Source of the DNA: Lachnospiraceae bacterium
GTDB taxonomy: Bacteria > Bacillota > Clostridia > Lachnospirales > Lachnospiraceae
DNA length: 39,242 nucleotides
Assembly (NCBI GenBank): GCA_024698345.1
Contig: JAILRH010000023.1
Span: 1 to 39,242 of the forward strand
Direction: 5' to 3'
In this document: piece by piece, positions 7,838-17,049 of the stretch
Position numbering within the stretch: position 1 is the stretch's first letter
Layout: every line of letters starts with the position of its first letter
Program-made: the position numbers and the translations under genes
The notes under the pieces: generated by a model
Databases searched by the model: none
What the model was told of the DNA's origin: nothing
What the model saw: only the letters and a program-made list of their open reading frames with translations

Positions 7838-8150
7838 ATGGGATGTACGGTTTTTCCGGCATAATTGTTAGGTCATTAATCCCATATGAAGTTTTTTCCA
7901 AATGGGATGTACGGTTTTTTCGGCATAATTGTTAGGTCCTTCATCCCATATGAAGTTTTTTCTAAACGGGATGTACGCTACAAAAATTCTTGCTAGAAGT
8001 TGCTTACATCCCATATTGTATTTTTTCCAAATGGGATACTCTCTGTAAGAATTCTTGGCGGAAGTGCTTACATCCCATATTATATTTTTTCCAAATGGGA
8101 TACTCTATGTAAGTATTCTTGGCGGAAGTGCTTACATCCCAAACTGTTTT
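7838..8150. repeat. Intergenic 64-bp hairpin array B
   Basis: The core ATGGGATG/A recurs at 7838, 7902, 7966 (as ACGGGATG), 8031 and 8095, with spacings of 64, 64, 65 and 64 bases. Between cores lies TCCCATATGAAGTTTTTTCC or TCCCATATTGTATTTTTTCC, so each boundary forms a CATCCCAT...ATGGGATG hairpin around a T-rich loop. The first units and the last units have different inner sequences (TACGGTTTTTTCGGCATAAT versus GTAAGAATTCTTGGCGGAAG) but the same length. The last type makes a GTAAG/CTTAC stem. The array shares its period and stem with array A at 635-1020. A short AACTAATAAGAAA triplication follows at 8186-8225. No gene is seen between 7258 and 8250. Confidence 0.85.
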
Positions 8151-8250
8151 TTTCAAGAGGAATAAAATTTCTCAATAAGAATATGAACTAATAAGAAAAA
8201 CTAATAAGAAAAACTAATAAGAAGAACATAAAGTACAAAAGCCACATGAG

Positions 8251-11200
8251 TTACAACTTACCATTAGATTTTTTACATCTCGCATAATATAAATTTAATA
8301 ATATGAGCATCACTATCCCCATGAACGTCAAAATACATCCTATTTTTTTACATGGTACTGTGTACTTCAAAGTAATATTGTGATGACCCGCCTCAATAAT
8401 ACAGCCCATAAATCCGTTATCAGTCTTTAAAACTTTTTGTTCTTTTCCGTCCACATACATTCTAAATCCTTCATCGTATGGCAAAGTTACAGTAAAAGCC
8501 ATTTTTTTATCAACATTTATCTCCCCGGAAATTGTATTGTTATTGGTAAATGTACTGTGATTCCAATATACTCTGTCTGAAAGAATATCCTGAATCTTTT
8601 CATATTTAATCATATAAATGTCCAGAGCACTCAATTCAAAATCACATTCTTTTGGAATTTCCACAGTCATTCTGCTATCATCAGTTCCGGAAAATACATA
8701 TTTGAAATCAAAATTGTCATTTGGAAATGCATTCTCAATTCCGCTGAGACTGTTTTTGATTCCGTTAACCTTAACAGTCGCTCTCTTTTGTGTATATTCC
8801 TTGATGTGGCAGGTCACAACGTAAACATTTTGCTTGTCACAATTTGGAATCTCAAATTCCTTTTTTAAAGGAGTGTCCTCCGTATGCACATGAAAATAAC
8901 TGTCTGCCACCTTTGTTCCGATATTTACTGTCTCAATTTTTTCAAAATAATTCTCACCATTATAGTCGGAATCATCAATTCTATTTGCCAAACCTTCTCT
9001 GACAGTATTTTTCTCACTATTTAAATTCTTTTCTCCAGTAGAATTTTTCTCAGTATTTGAAATCTCTTCTCCAGTAGAATTTTTCTCACTATTTAAATTC
9101 TTTTCTCCAGTAGAATTTTTCTCAGTATTTGAATTCTCTTCTCCAGTAGAATTATTCTCACTATTTGAAATCTCTTCTCCAGTAGTATTTTTCTCACTAT
9201 TTGAATTTTCTTCTCCAGTAGAATTTTTCTCACTATTTGAAATCGCTTCATTGATTTTGATATAGTCATCATCCTGCAAAATTATAGAATCAAGGAGTGT
9301 CATCTCTTTATTCATGGCATTCAGTTTTCGGTATTCATTGTAAGACATCACATTACAATCAGCAAAACCAATCCCCTTAATGTCATCATTACAAATCAAT
9401 CCGCAACTGACATTCTTATTTTCTTCATTACTCTTAATATCTACAATACTACTATTTTCTGCAATACTACTATTTTCTGAAATATCATTACCTTCTACAT
9501 AACTATCATTACCAGTATCTTTATCATTGTTTTCAACAATCTGAAAATCTGTAACATTCTTATCTTCTGCAACTTTTTTATACCCTGTAATTTTTTTATA
9601 CCCGGCAACATTCTTGTCTGTATAGAGATATTTTACCCCCATCAGAATATTGAACATCACATCCTCTGTAGACACAACTGAAATCGGATTGACTGTGGGA
9701 TTACTAAGCCCAAGATCCTCATAACACAGGGTCATATAATCTTTGTTCACAACAGAAGAATATCCGGATACCGTATTAAAATTCTTGCCATGAATCTGAT
9801 TCAAAGTATACTTGACATCACTAAGGTCCCCACTTCTATATAAGTTATTTATTTTGTTTTTTCCTATTTTGTTTTTTACCTGCTCTCCTTCATTTTCTTC
9901 GCAATTCTCTGTCAGTTTTGCCAAGTCTTTATATTCTTCTCCCTTTTCTGCCAATTCAGTATTATTTCTCTCCTCTCTCTGCTCAGCCATCTCTGCCATT
10001 TCATTCTTATTTTCATTGTAGAAATCGGCGTATTTGTCCGCAGTCAAAAATGATGACTCCAAAAAAACAACAACAAATATTACAGCGGAAATTATTATGG
10101 CAATACTACCGGTCATTTTTCTATCAGGAAGCCACGGCTCTCTGTTTTTAATATAATTAATCAGGGCATACGCCAAATAGAACAAACCAATTATCACCAA
10201 ATCAACAATTGCGATGATTGTAAACTCAATGTATTTTTCAGTTAATAATGATGAAAGCACAAATAGGAATGCGACGGCAAATGATACGCATATTTTTCTT
10301 GCGTCTATTTTTCGCGATAAAAAAATAACGAAAATTAACAGTGCTATCGGCATGAAGGGAATGAGAACCTTGGCTCTGACATATATAAATCCATTCAGAA
10401 CTAATTTTAAAACCGGCATAAGTATAAGCATTAGAACAGATGCACTGATAATTTTCTCTCCAAGATTTCCATCTGCAATCATGTATATCACAGCTATTAC
10501 AACAATCATGGAAAGTCCCATTCCATAAGGTGAATAACAGACTGATGACACGTCAAAAGCAGGTAAAATTATATTTCCTGTGGCATTAAAACTTTCGGCA
10601 CCTCCCGGTCTTCCATTAACAATTGCTACAAAAGAAGGTAGAAGAACGGCAAGGGATGTCATGATTCCTGCGATTACAGTGAGTGAAAACAATATTGCAT
10701 ACCTTCCAACAGACATAATTCTACTTTTGCTATCCATACTCACCACTCTAAAAATTGCATACAAAGCAATACTCACTGTTGCTGAAATTGCAAAAAAGTA
10801 GCTGACAAGAAACAGTAAAGTAACACAAATACCAAGGTACAGTGTTTTTCCTTTTTTTACAAATTTGTCCACTGCCAGAAATCCCATTATCAGAAATGGC
10901 ATGTAATTTACAAACATAATCTGCATATGCCCGTGAAAAAATAATGGGGCAGATAACATAAACATGCATGTTGCCACGTAAAGTGAAAATTGGGAATCGT
11001 AATTCATTTCCTTGCAAAGTCTCTTAATCCAGATAAAAAAAAGAACTGTTGCTAAGTATATACAAACCACCATTGACGCAATAATATAGTCCTGCATTGC
11101 AACCTTTGGTAATAGATAACTTATCAGTATTATTGGGTTGAGATATCCGTAGTATGAGAAGTTAAATGCATTTGCCCCACCAAACAACTGAAGATTGTAA

Positions 11201-11406
11201 TCCGGGAACAAATCCCCTGTGTTATAAAAAGTCTGTCTGAAATATTCGGGTATAACCGTGTGCTGACTTGCCCAATCTGTTCGCTCACCAAACACATTAC
11301 CTTTCAAATCCACAACAAATAATACTGCCCCAACTATCATAAGCAGTATTGTCATAAATATAATGTCTTTTTTATTTTCAGTTAAAAATCTCTTTATCGT
11401 TTGCAT
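8251..11406 (-). CDS. YfhO family membrane protein (GT-C-like, envelope glycosylation)
   Basis: A 1051-residue protein with about a dozen hydrophobic segments in the first 460 residues, a large polar external region, and one last membrane segment near the C-terminus. The N-terminal pattern matches YfhO proteins: a first membrane helix, then DWASQHTVIPEYFRQTFYNT, FPDYNLQLFGG and FNFSYYGYLNPIILISYLLP. YfhO relatives act in glycosylation of lipoteichoic acid or other envelope polymers. The ATG at 11406 is chosen because AGGA lies 7 bases upstream; the TTG at 11421 has no such site. An insert encoded around 9010-9240 holds several copies of an 11-residue repeat (NSTGEENSNSE type). It expands a variable external loop. 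The target polymer cannot be read from the sequence. Confidence 0.85.
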   Translation of the reverse strand: MQTIKRFLTENKKDIIFMTILLMIVGAVLFVVDLKGNVFGERTDWASQHTVIPEYFRQTFYNTGDLFPDYNLQLFGGANAFNFSYYGYLNPIILISYLLPKVAMQDYIIASMVVCIYLATVLFFIWIKRLCKEMNYDSQFSLYVATCMFMLSAPLFFHGHMQIMFVNYMPFLIMGFLAVDKFVKKGKTLYLGICVTLLFLVSYFFAISATVSIALYAIFRVVSMDSKSRIMSVGRYAILFSLTVIAGIMTSLAVLLPSFVAIVNGRPGGAESFNATGNIILPAFDVSSVCYSPYGMGLSMIVVIAVIYMIADGNLGEKIISASVLMLILMPVLKLVLNGFIYVRAKVLIPFMPIALLIFVIFLSRKIDARKICVSFAVAFLFVLSSLLTEKYIEFTIIAIVDLVIIGLFYLAYALINYIKNREPWLPDRKMTGSIAIIISAVIFVVVFLESSFLTADKYADFYNENKNEMAEMAEQREERNNTELAEKGEEYKDLAKLTENCEENEGEQVKNKIGKNKINNLYRSGDLSDVKYTLNQIHGKNFNTVSGYSSVVNKDYMTLCYEDLGLSNPTVNPISVVSTEDVMFNILMGVKYLYTDKNVAGYKKITGYKKVAEDKNVTDFQIVENNDKDTGNDSYVEGNDISENSSIAENSSIVDIKSNEENKNVSCGLICNDDIKGIGFADCNVMSYNEYRKLNAMNKEMTLLDSIILQDDDYIKINEAISNSEKNSTGEENSNSEKNTTGEEISNSENNSTGEENSNTEKNSTGEKNLNSEKNSTGEEISNTEKNSTGEKNLNSEKNTVREGLANRIDDSDYNGENYFEKIETVNIGTKVADSYFHVHTEDTPLKKEFEIPNCDKQNVYVVTCHIKEYTQKRATVKVNGIKNSLSGIENAFPNDNFDFKYVFSGTDDSRMTVEIPKECDFELSALDIYMIKYEKIQDILSDRVYWNHSTFTNNNTISGEINVDKKMAFTVTLPYDEGFRMYVDGKEQKVLKTDNGFMGCIIEAGHHNITLKYTVPCKKIGCILTFMGIVMLILLNLYYARCKKSNGKL

Positions 11407-11434
11407 AGGTTCGTCCTTCAATAATATTTATAAT

Positions 11435-11570
11435 CGCGAAAGCTCAAGATATCTTAATCTGTAAGTTATCGCAATGAGATAGCAAATATTAGTAATCATC
11501 AGTAATCATCAGTAATCGTATTAGCAAACATAACTTACTATCACGCTGACATTTTCATTATTATATGATA
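11435..11570. repeat. Degenerate relative of the dispersed palindromic element
   Basis: The stretch contains TAATCGCGAAAGC, TCTGTAAGTTATC and GCTGACATTTTCAT, all of which also occur in the element at 7255-7545, plus three copies of AGTAATCATC. It lies in the divergent gap between the YfhO gene and the PIG-L-like gene, so both genes would use promoters within or beside it. Confidence 0.55.
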
Positions 11571-11583
11571 AACTAAGCCTATT

Positions 11584-12519
11584 ATGAATGCAAATATTAA
11601 ACATACAAACATAAAAGAAAATATTAAACAAACAAGCAAAAAAAAGAATATTGAGCAAACAAGCAAAAAAAAGAATATTGAGCAAACAAGCAAAAAAAAG
11701 AATATTGAGCAAACAAGCAAAAAAAAGAATATTAAACAAACAAGCAAAAAAAAGAATATTGAGCAAACAAATATCAAAGAAATTAGTAAACAAACAAATA
11801 TCAAAGAAAACAAAACTAAAAATATCATTTTCGCAATTATACTAATTATTGCTCTTGGTCTTCTCATTTATATTTTCCCTTCCATTCACATGAAAAATAT
11901 AGATAAGAGCCAATTAATACACGCCGGCATTTCACAATGCGATAATCTTATGATAGTTGCCCATCCCGATGACGAGACAATATTTGGCGGCGACCACTTA
12001 ATAAACGGTAATTATTTTATTTTGTGCATTACCTGCGGGAATAATAAAACAAGAAAAACTGAGTTTGAGAAAGTATTGAAAGAGACCCATTGCAAAGGGA
12101 TAATCCTTTCATATCCTGATAAGATTTTTAATAAAAGATCTGACTGGACTTTCTGTAAGGATTCTATCAGTCAGGATGTTTTGACAACAATTAAGTCCAA
12201 CAACTGGGCAAGCATTGTGACGCACAATGCGCAGGGTGAATACGGTCATATTCAGCATAAAATGCTGCACAATATTGTAAGGGACGCATATGGCGATTGC
12301 TATAAGGAAGGTGATTACCGACCGCCTTTATACTGTTTTGCTAAGTATTATTCAAAGAAAAAACTCCCAAAAGACTTGCCTTCAACTGTCAGTGAAGATT
12401 CACTAAATCAGAAGGAAAGTCTGTTGAAAGTTTACAAATCACAGACAAAAACAATTAACAAATTGAGACATATTCTTCCATACGAAGAGTTTGTTCTTTT
12501 TCACCCACAATTTAATTAA
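11584..12519 (+). CDS. Membrane-anchored PIG-L/LmbE-type deacetylase with N-terminal repeats
   Basis: The 311-residue protein has the PIG-L metal-binding motif AHPDDE at residues 135-140 and a downstream histidine pair in GEYGHIQHKMLH, which together bind Zn in N-acetyl-sugar deacetylases. A single membrane segment lies at about 89-107, so the catalytic domain is probably outside. Residues 16-69 are six copies of the nine-residue unit QTSKKKNIE encoded by a 27-base DNA repeat. They form a very basic N-terminal tail that should stay in the cytoplasm. The ATG at 11584 has no clear ribosome binding site, so the true start could differ. Next to YfhO and ABC exporters it may deacetylate an envelope glycan or a glycolipid. 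The substrate is not identifiable. Confidence 0.8.
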   Translation: MNANIKHTNIKENIKQTSKKKNIEQTSKKKNIEQTSKKKNIEQTSKKKNIKQTSKKKNIEQTNIKEISKQTNIKENKTKNIIFAIILIIALGLLIYIFPSIHMKNIDKSQLIHAGISQCDNLMIVAHPDDETIFGGDHLINGNYFILCITCGNNKTRKTEFEKVLKETHCKGIILSYPDKIFNKRSDWTFCKDSISQDVLTTIKSNNWASIVTHNAQGEYGHIQHKMLHNIVRDAYGDCYKEGDYRPPLYCFAKYYSKKKLPKDLPSTVSEDSLNQKESLLKVYKSQTKTINKLRHILPYEEFVLFHPQFN

Positions 12520-12539
12520 GCGCTTTCTCTAAATAAAAT

Positions 12540-12598
12540 AAGAACGAGTGGCTGTATTGATCTTTTCAATTAATCAAACCAACAGCCACTCGTTTATT
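12540..12598. terminator. Bidirectional terminator-type hairpin between convergent genes
   Basis: AACGAGTGGCTGT pairs with ACAGCCACTCGTT across a loop of about 27 bases, followed by TTATTTG on the plus strand. It lies between the ends of the PIG-L-like gene (plus) and the second ABC exporter gene (minus). The long loop makes it less canonical than the others. Confidence 0.65.
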
Positions 12599-12636
12599 TG
12601 CTATTATTTGCTTCTATTTGCTTTTATTTTACTTTT

Positions 12637-14463
12637 TTATGCACTCTCTTTATAGTGCTTTGCCTGTGTGTTATACATGTGTGCGTAGAATCCGTTTTCT
12701 ACATTCATAAGTTCATCGTGACTTCCGTCTTCGATAATGGTTCCATCGTTGAAAACTATTATCCTGTCACAGAATCTGCATGAGGAAAGTCTGTGAGAAA
12801 TATATACCGCCGTCTTTCCTCCAACTAATTTATCAAAATGCTGATATATTTCATATTCCGCAACCGGATCAAGTGCTGCAGTCGGCTCGTCCAGGATAAC
12901 CATTGGCGAGTTCTTGTAAAGAGCTCTTACAATGGAAAGTTTCTGAGCCTGTCCGCCTGACGGCTCAACTCCCGCCTCATCAAACTGCTTGTAAATATTT
13001 GTCTCTTCTTTCTTTTCAAGAGATTCAATCCAATCCGAAAGTTCAACCAACTCTGCAAGTTTTTTTGCTTTGTCTCTAGCCTCCGGACTGTCTGAATCAT
13101 CCATAGCTACATTTTCAATAATTGAAAATGCCATGAGTTTGTAATCCTGAAATACTACCGACAACATTTTAATATAATCAACGAAACTGTACTGTTTGAT
13201 ATTTACTCCGTTAAGTAATATCTCACCATCAGTAACATCATACAGACGACACAACAGTTTGATAAATGTAGTTTTGCCGGCACCATTTTGTCCCACAATT
13301 GCGATGTGCTCTCCTGACTTAATGACAGTATTAACATTCTGCAAAATATATCTGTCCGTGTTCGGATATTTAAAACTAACATTCTTAAACTCTATAACCG
13401 GTGCTTTTGTCAAATCAACTTTTGCAGATGCGCTCTCTTTGTCTGACTCTGATTCCATATCAATGCTCTCGATAAAGTCCACATAATTTTGAAGAACAGA
13501 GGCAGCATATCTTATACTGAATATTCCTCTGGATATCTTCTGCATAGAATTTTTAAATTCATTTGCCGACTGAACCAGACTGCTGAAATCACCGATTGTA
13601 ATCTTTGCAATAAGTGTGTTTAATCCAATAATAATGTAGATAGCAGTTGTGCAAATCTGAGAAATAATACCATCAGCACCTTCAAATTTCCACATCTGCC
13701 TATAACTCTTTTTAGCCACACGATAAATATTCTCACCCATTATTTTCTGGTTATCGAGAATCATTCCCGATGCCTTATACACTCTTATATCCTTTGCATA
13801 TTTGCTCTCTGTAAGATTGTGCATGTAGTAGTCCTGCTCTCTCAACTGTTCTGTGTAAACCTTGTAATATTCCTCGCGAAGCTTTGTGCTCTTCATGGTT
13901 GCGAAGGTACTTACAGCGAAGCTTAAAACAATAGGAACAAGCAACCATATTGAACAATTTACAATCAGAACAAATACTCCCGACAATACAATGAAGCCTG
14001 AAATAATATCAGTGAATCCTTCAATGATGGTCTGAACATCCGCTTCTTCAATGGCACGTCCGGCTTTCTGCACATCATCCAACACATCAGAGTTTTCAGT
14101 GTACTCAAACTTCATTTTCATACATCGGCTTCCACAATGCTTTCTGATTGCAGTGTCCACTATATCGCAACTGTAATACTGCTTTTCCGTCACAAATTTG
14201 TGCAGTGATCTGTACATCAAAGTTCCGATACAGATGAACAACACCAAAAAAATAATCATGTTCAGATTTCTCTTTTCCGGATAAACAATTTCATTTATCA
14301 GATATTTTGTACCGATAATTGTGATAAAAGGCCCGATACTGTCTACAACAATCTGCATTACTACGAATAGGTAATACTGCGGATATTCTTTCCATGCAAA
14401 GCCTAAAAAGAATTTAATGACTTTGTTCATATCTTTAATTCTTTTTCGCAAACTTTTAAGCAC
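12637..14463 (-). CDS. ABC exporter half-transporter, second subunit (permease-ATPase fusion)
   Basis: A type I exporter of about 608 residues: six membrane segments in the first about 320 residues, then an ATPase domain. The ATPase has Walker A GQNGAGKTT, Q-loop FQDYKLM, signature EPSGGQAQKLSIVRAL, Walker B MVILDEPTAALD and switch YISHRLSS. The frame is open to a GTG at 14472. I prefer the GTG at 14463, because GGGGGT lies 6 bases before it, although an ATG at residue 15 cannot be excluded. The gene overlaps the end of the upstream ABC gene, so the two are translated together and probably form a heterodimer. The signature reads PSGGQ in place of LSGGQ. The substrate is unknown; lipids, peptides and drugs are all possible. 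Confidence 0.88.
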   Translation of the reverse strand: MLKSLRKRIKDMNKVIKFFLGFAWKEYPQYYLFVVMQIVVDSIGPFITIIGTKYLINEIVYPEKRNLNMIIFLVLFICIGTLMYRSLHKFVTEKQYYSCDIVDTAIRKHCGSRCMKMKFEYTENSDVLDDVQKAGRAIEEADVQTIIEGFTDIISGFIVLSGVFVLIVNCSIWLLVPIVLSFAVSTFATMKSTKLREEYYKVYTEQLREQDYYMHNLTESKYAKDIRVYKASGMILDNQKIMGENIYRVAKKSYRQMWKFEGADGIISQICTTAIYIIIGLNTLIAKITIGDFSSLVQSANEFKNSMQKISRGIFSIRYAASVLQNYVDFIESIDMESESDKESASAKVDLTKAPVIEFKNVSFKYPNTDRYILQNVNTVIKSGEHIAIVGQNGAGKTTFIKLLCRLYDVTDGEILLNGVNIKQYSFVDYIKMLSVVFQDYKLMAFSIIENVAMDDSDSPEARDKAKKLAELVELSDWIESLEKKEETNIYKQFDEAGVEPSGGQAQKLSIVRALYKNSPMVILDEPTAALDPVAEYEIYQHFDKLVGGKTAVYISHRLSSCRFCDRIIVFNDGTIIEDGSHDELMNVENGFYAHMYNTQAKHYKESA

Positions 14464-16561
14464 ACTCTTCACCCCCTTCGCTGCCGTCTTCTTTTTCTAT
14501 CACCTTTTCGCTGTTATCTTCTTTTTCCATATTGCTGGCTTTTTCTTTATTATTATCCTTGTCATCAAAAGTACCGGCATCGGCTTTTTCTTTATTATTA
14601 TCCTTGTCATCAAAAGTACCGGCATCGGCTTTATCTTTATTTTCTGTACTGTCTGCATTATCTACACTGTCTTCACTACCTTCATTGTCTTCATTATCTT
14701 TATAATACTGAGCCTGAACCTCATACATGTATGCGTATTTTCCGTTTTTGTTAATCAGTTCATCGTGAGTTCCCTGCTCAATAACCTGACCGTCTTCAAA
14801 CATCACTATGCTGTCGCAGAATCTTGTGCTGGACAATCTGTGGGAAATGAAGATAGATGTCTTGCCTTTTACCATGTTGTTAAATTCGCGATACATTCTG
14901 TCCTCTGCCAACGCATCAAGTGCGGCTGTCGGCTCATCAAGAACAACCACGCTCCTGTCCTGATACAATGCTTTTGCCATGGCAAGTCGCTGACGCTCAC
15001 CGCCGGATAAATCAATACCGTTTGAGTCAAATATCTTTAAGAGCTGAGTCTCCATACCTTTTTCGTATTTATTAATCTTCTCATCAAGACCACTCTGAAC
15101 AAGTGTCTTTTTGACAAGTTCCATATCTGTTCTCTCGCGCTCTCTCATGGAAATATTTTCCCAGATTGGGAACGCGAACACTTCAACATTTTGGAATACC
15201 GGAGCAAAAATCTCGTAATATTTGCTTCTGTCATATTTTTTAATGTCCACACTGTTTAAGAGAATTCTTCCCTCTGTAGGCTCATAAAGTCTCATCAACA
15301 ATTTTGTGAGTGTAGTCTTTCCGGCACCGTTAATTCCAACTACTGCAAGTTTCATTCCGGCATCTATTTTTAAGTTAACATTCTTTAATACATATTTTTC
15401 ATGTCCCGGATATTTGAAAGATACATTTTCAAATACGAACTCGTATTTATCCAAATTGATATCCGTAATAGTTCCCTCTTCTTTTGATGCATCCGGCTTT
15501 TCTTCTTCCCAATCCATAAATGTTCTGTAATTATCCATCTGCATTTTGTTGAGATGCATCCAAACAAGATTACTGAAAAGCTCGTACATTGCCTGTGAAA
15601 ATCCGCTCACCAATCCCACATACAGCACGAAATTTGAAATGCTAAGGCCCTTGTAGAGCACCATGTAAATCAAAACGCAGTACAGTATTCCGTTCTGAAT
15701 CAGGTTGAGTGTGCTGATTTTCACTTCACACATTACCCACTTATTGTGACGCATTTTACATCTTTTTAAAAATACTGTATTAACATCTTCCCAGATTTTT
15801 TCAATCCAGTTTGACATTCCAAAAAGACGAATATCCTTTGCGTATCCAAAGTCCGTTGTAGTCTGATGAAGGTATGTCATTTTTCTCCAGGTTCCCGCCA
15901 TTGCATCTTCATAATGAACCTTATTCCACTGCATTGTATTTTCGAAAAATCGATAGCTAAGATATGCTAAAACCCCTAATGTTATAACTATCAATGGATG
16001 AATAAAAAGAATTGCCACCCCTGAAATAGCTGAAACTGTCAGCGAATTCAAAACGAATCTGACTCTCTGACAATAACCATGAAAACCACAGTTGTAATAA
16101 GTTGCTCGCTTCGCTCTCTCTGTCAAATCAAGAAAATCCGGATTTTCCATGTTCTTGTAATCCGTGTAAAAAATCTTTCTCAGATAATCTGCCATAAGAT
16201 TGTACTGAACCTTGTCAAATCCATACTGCATAATGTTGACTGCTCTACCACTGATATAATTCAGTAGCGTAATTGCGATTCCGAAAATAATCATGGCAAT
16301 TACCATAGTCTGACTTGTAACTTTCCTGTCAATAAGTTCAAGAACAATCTTTGGTGCAACAATAATCATAAGCTGGTATAAACTAAGAGTTAAGCTTCCA
16401 ATCATAAGTGCAAAAATATATGCTTTGTTGTACTTTAGGGAAATTTTCACTGCATATATAAAGTTGTTTATAGTTCCGTAGTCCTTGGACTTAATTCCTT
16501 TTTCCTTGAGATCCATATCATTAGAGAAAAACTCTTTAACCATCTCAATCAGTTTCTTCAT
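14456..16561 (-). CDS. ABC exporter half-transporter, first subunit, with acidic repeat tail
   Basis: A 701-residue type I exporter starting at the ATG at 16561, with AAAGGAG 5 bases upstream. Six membrane segments (about 50-345) are followed by an ATPase domain with Walker A GINGAGKTT, signature DLSGGERQRLAMAKAL, Walker B VVVLDEPTAALD and switch FISHRLSS. After the normal end of the domain there is a very acidic tail of about 80 residues. It contains two copies of the 15-residue unit KADAGTFDDKDNNKE encoded by a 45-base DNA duplication (about 14537-14632). The tail should be cytoplasmic and has no known role. Overlap with the next gene supports a heterodimeric exporter. The ATPase motifs are canonical, so this subunit probably carries the better catalytic site. 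Confidence 0.88.
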   Translation of the reverse strand: MKKLIEMVKEFFSNDMDLKEKGIKSKDYGTINNFIYAVKISLKYNKAYIFALMIGSLTLSLYQLMIIVAPKIVLELIDRKVTSQTMVIAMIIFGIAITLLNYISGRAVNIMQYGFDKVQYNLMADYLRKIFYTDYKNMENPDFLDLTERAKRATYYNCGFHGYCQRVRFVLNSLTVSAISGVAILFIHPLIVITLGVLAYLSYRFFENTMQWNKVHYEDAMAGTWRKMTYLHQTTTDFGYAKDIRLFGMSNWIEKIWEDVNTVFLKRCKMRHNKWVMCEVKISTLNLIQNGILYCVLIYMVLYKGLSISNFVLYVGLVSGFSQAMYELFSNLVWMHLNKMQMDNYRTFMDWEEEKPDASKEEGTITDINLDKYEFVFENVSFKYPGHEKYVLKNVNLKIDAGMKLAVVGINGAGKTTLTKLLMRLYEPTEGRILLNSVDIKKYDRSKYYEIFAPVFQNVEVFAFPIWENISMRERERTDMELVKKTLVQSGLDEKINKYEKGMETQLLKIFDSNGIDLSGGERQRLAMAKALYQDRSVVVLDEPTAALDALAEDRMYREFNNMVKGKTSIFISHRLSSTRFCDSIVMFEDGQVIEQGTHDELINKNGKYAYMYEVQAQYYKDNEDNEGSEDSVDNADSTENKDKADAGTFDDKDNNKEKADAGTFDDKDNNKEKASNMEKEDNSEKVIEKEDGSEGGEECA

Positions 16562-16786
16562 TGTGTCTCCTTTCCTGATGTCGTGTGGTTGAAGCCCGCC
16601 GGCATGTAACTGTTTAACATATGTACCTTGTTATCTATGTGTGAGGCACTACTGTATGTCTTCACTGATTTCTTCTGACACTGTTGTCTGTCGGCATAGG
16701 TCAACTAGTTTAATTGGTATGTATAGGCTATCAAATAACGTAATCGATTTCAATCGTTTTATAGTAGCGGTATAATTTATAATTGT

Positions 16787-16960
16787 TTATGAGCAAATTA
16801 TCTTTACTGTAAAAAAATGAAATACTCCAAAATATACTGAAATTGGAGCTATCGATTTTGGATATGAACCAACCCATGCAGTTTCAAGTGGAATGAATGA
16901 CATTACAAACAACCACACTATATTGCACCACAATATCTTCATATTGATGCACTTTGCCAA
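16787..16960 (-). pseudogene. C-terminal fragment of a TMEM175/DUF1211-type potassium channel
   Basis: Reading from 16960 downwards gives LAKCINMKILWCNIVWLF, then VMSFIPLETAWVGSYPK and APISVYFGVFHFF before a TAA at 16787. Bacterial TMEM175 (DUF1211) channels have a very similar segment after their fourth helix (N-x-x-x-LW-x-N-x-x-x-LF...SLIPF-x-TAW-x-G...P-x-x-x-YG). The N-terminal helices with the ion-selective motif are missing, and a terminator hairpin stands where they should be. It is a short relic in the 490-base gap upstream of the ABC exporter operon. The match is from memory of the family and needs an alignment. Confidence 0.55.
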
Positions 16961-16966
16961 ATTGAA

Positions 16967-17002
16967 TAAAAAAACAATCGTAAAAATACGATTGTTTTTT
17001 GT
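16967..17002. terminator. Intrinsic terminator after the NusG-domain-II gene
   Basis: AAAAAACAATCGTA pairs with TACGATTGTTTTTT over an AAA loop. It is almost fully palindromic, with a T-run on either strand. It lies about 50 bases beyond the stop of the minus-strand gene at 17050-17430. Confidence 0.85.
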
Positions 17003-17049
17003 CTAGCTTTCAATTATCTTTGTTATTCCTTTCTGTGTTTTCAATTATT

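Noticed and set aside
7598-7935. Open frames rich in Leu, Phe, Gly and Trp
   Set aside because: They are translations of G-tract and hairpin repeats without ribosome binding sites.
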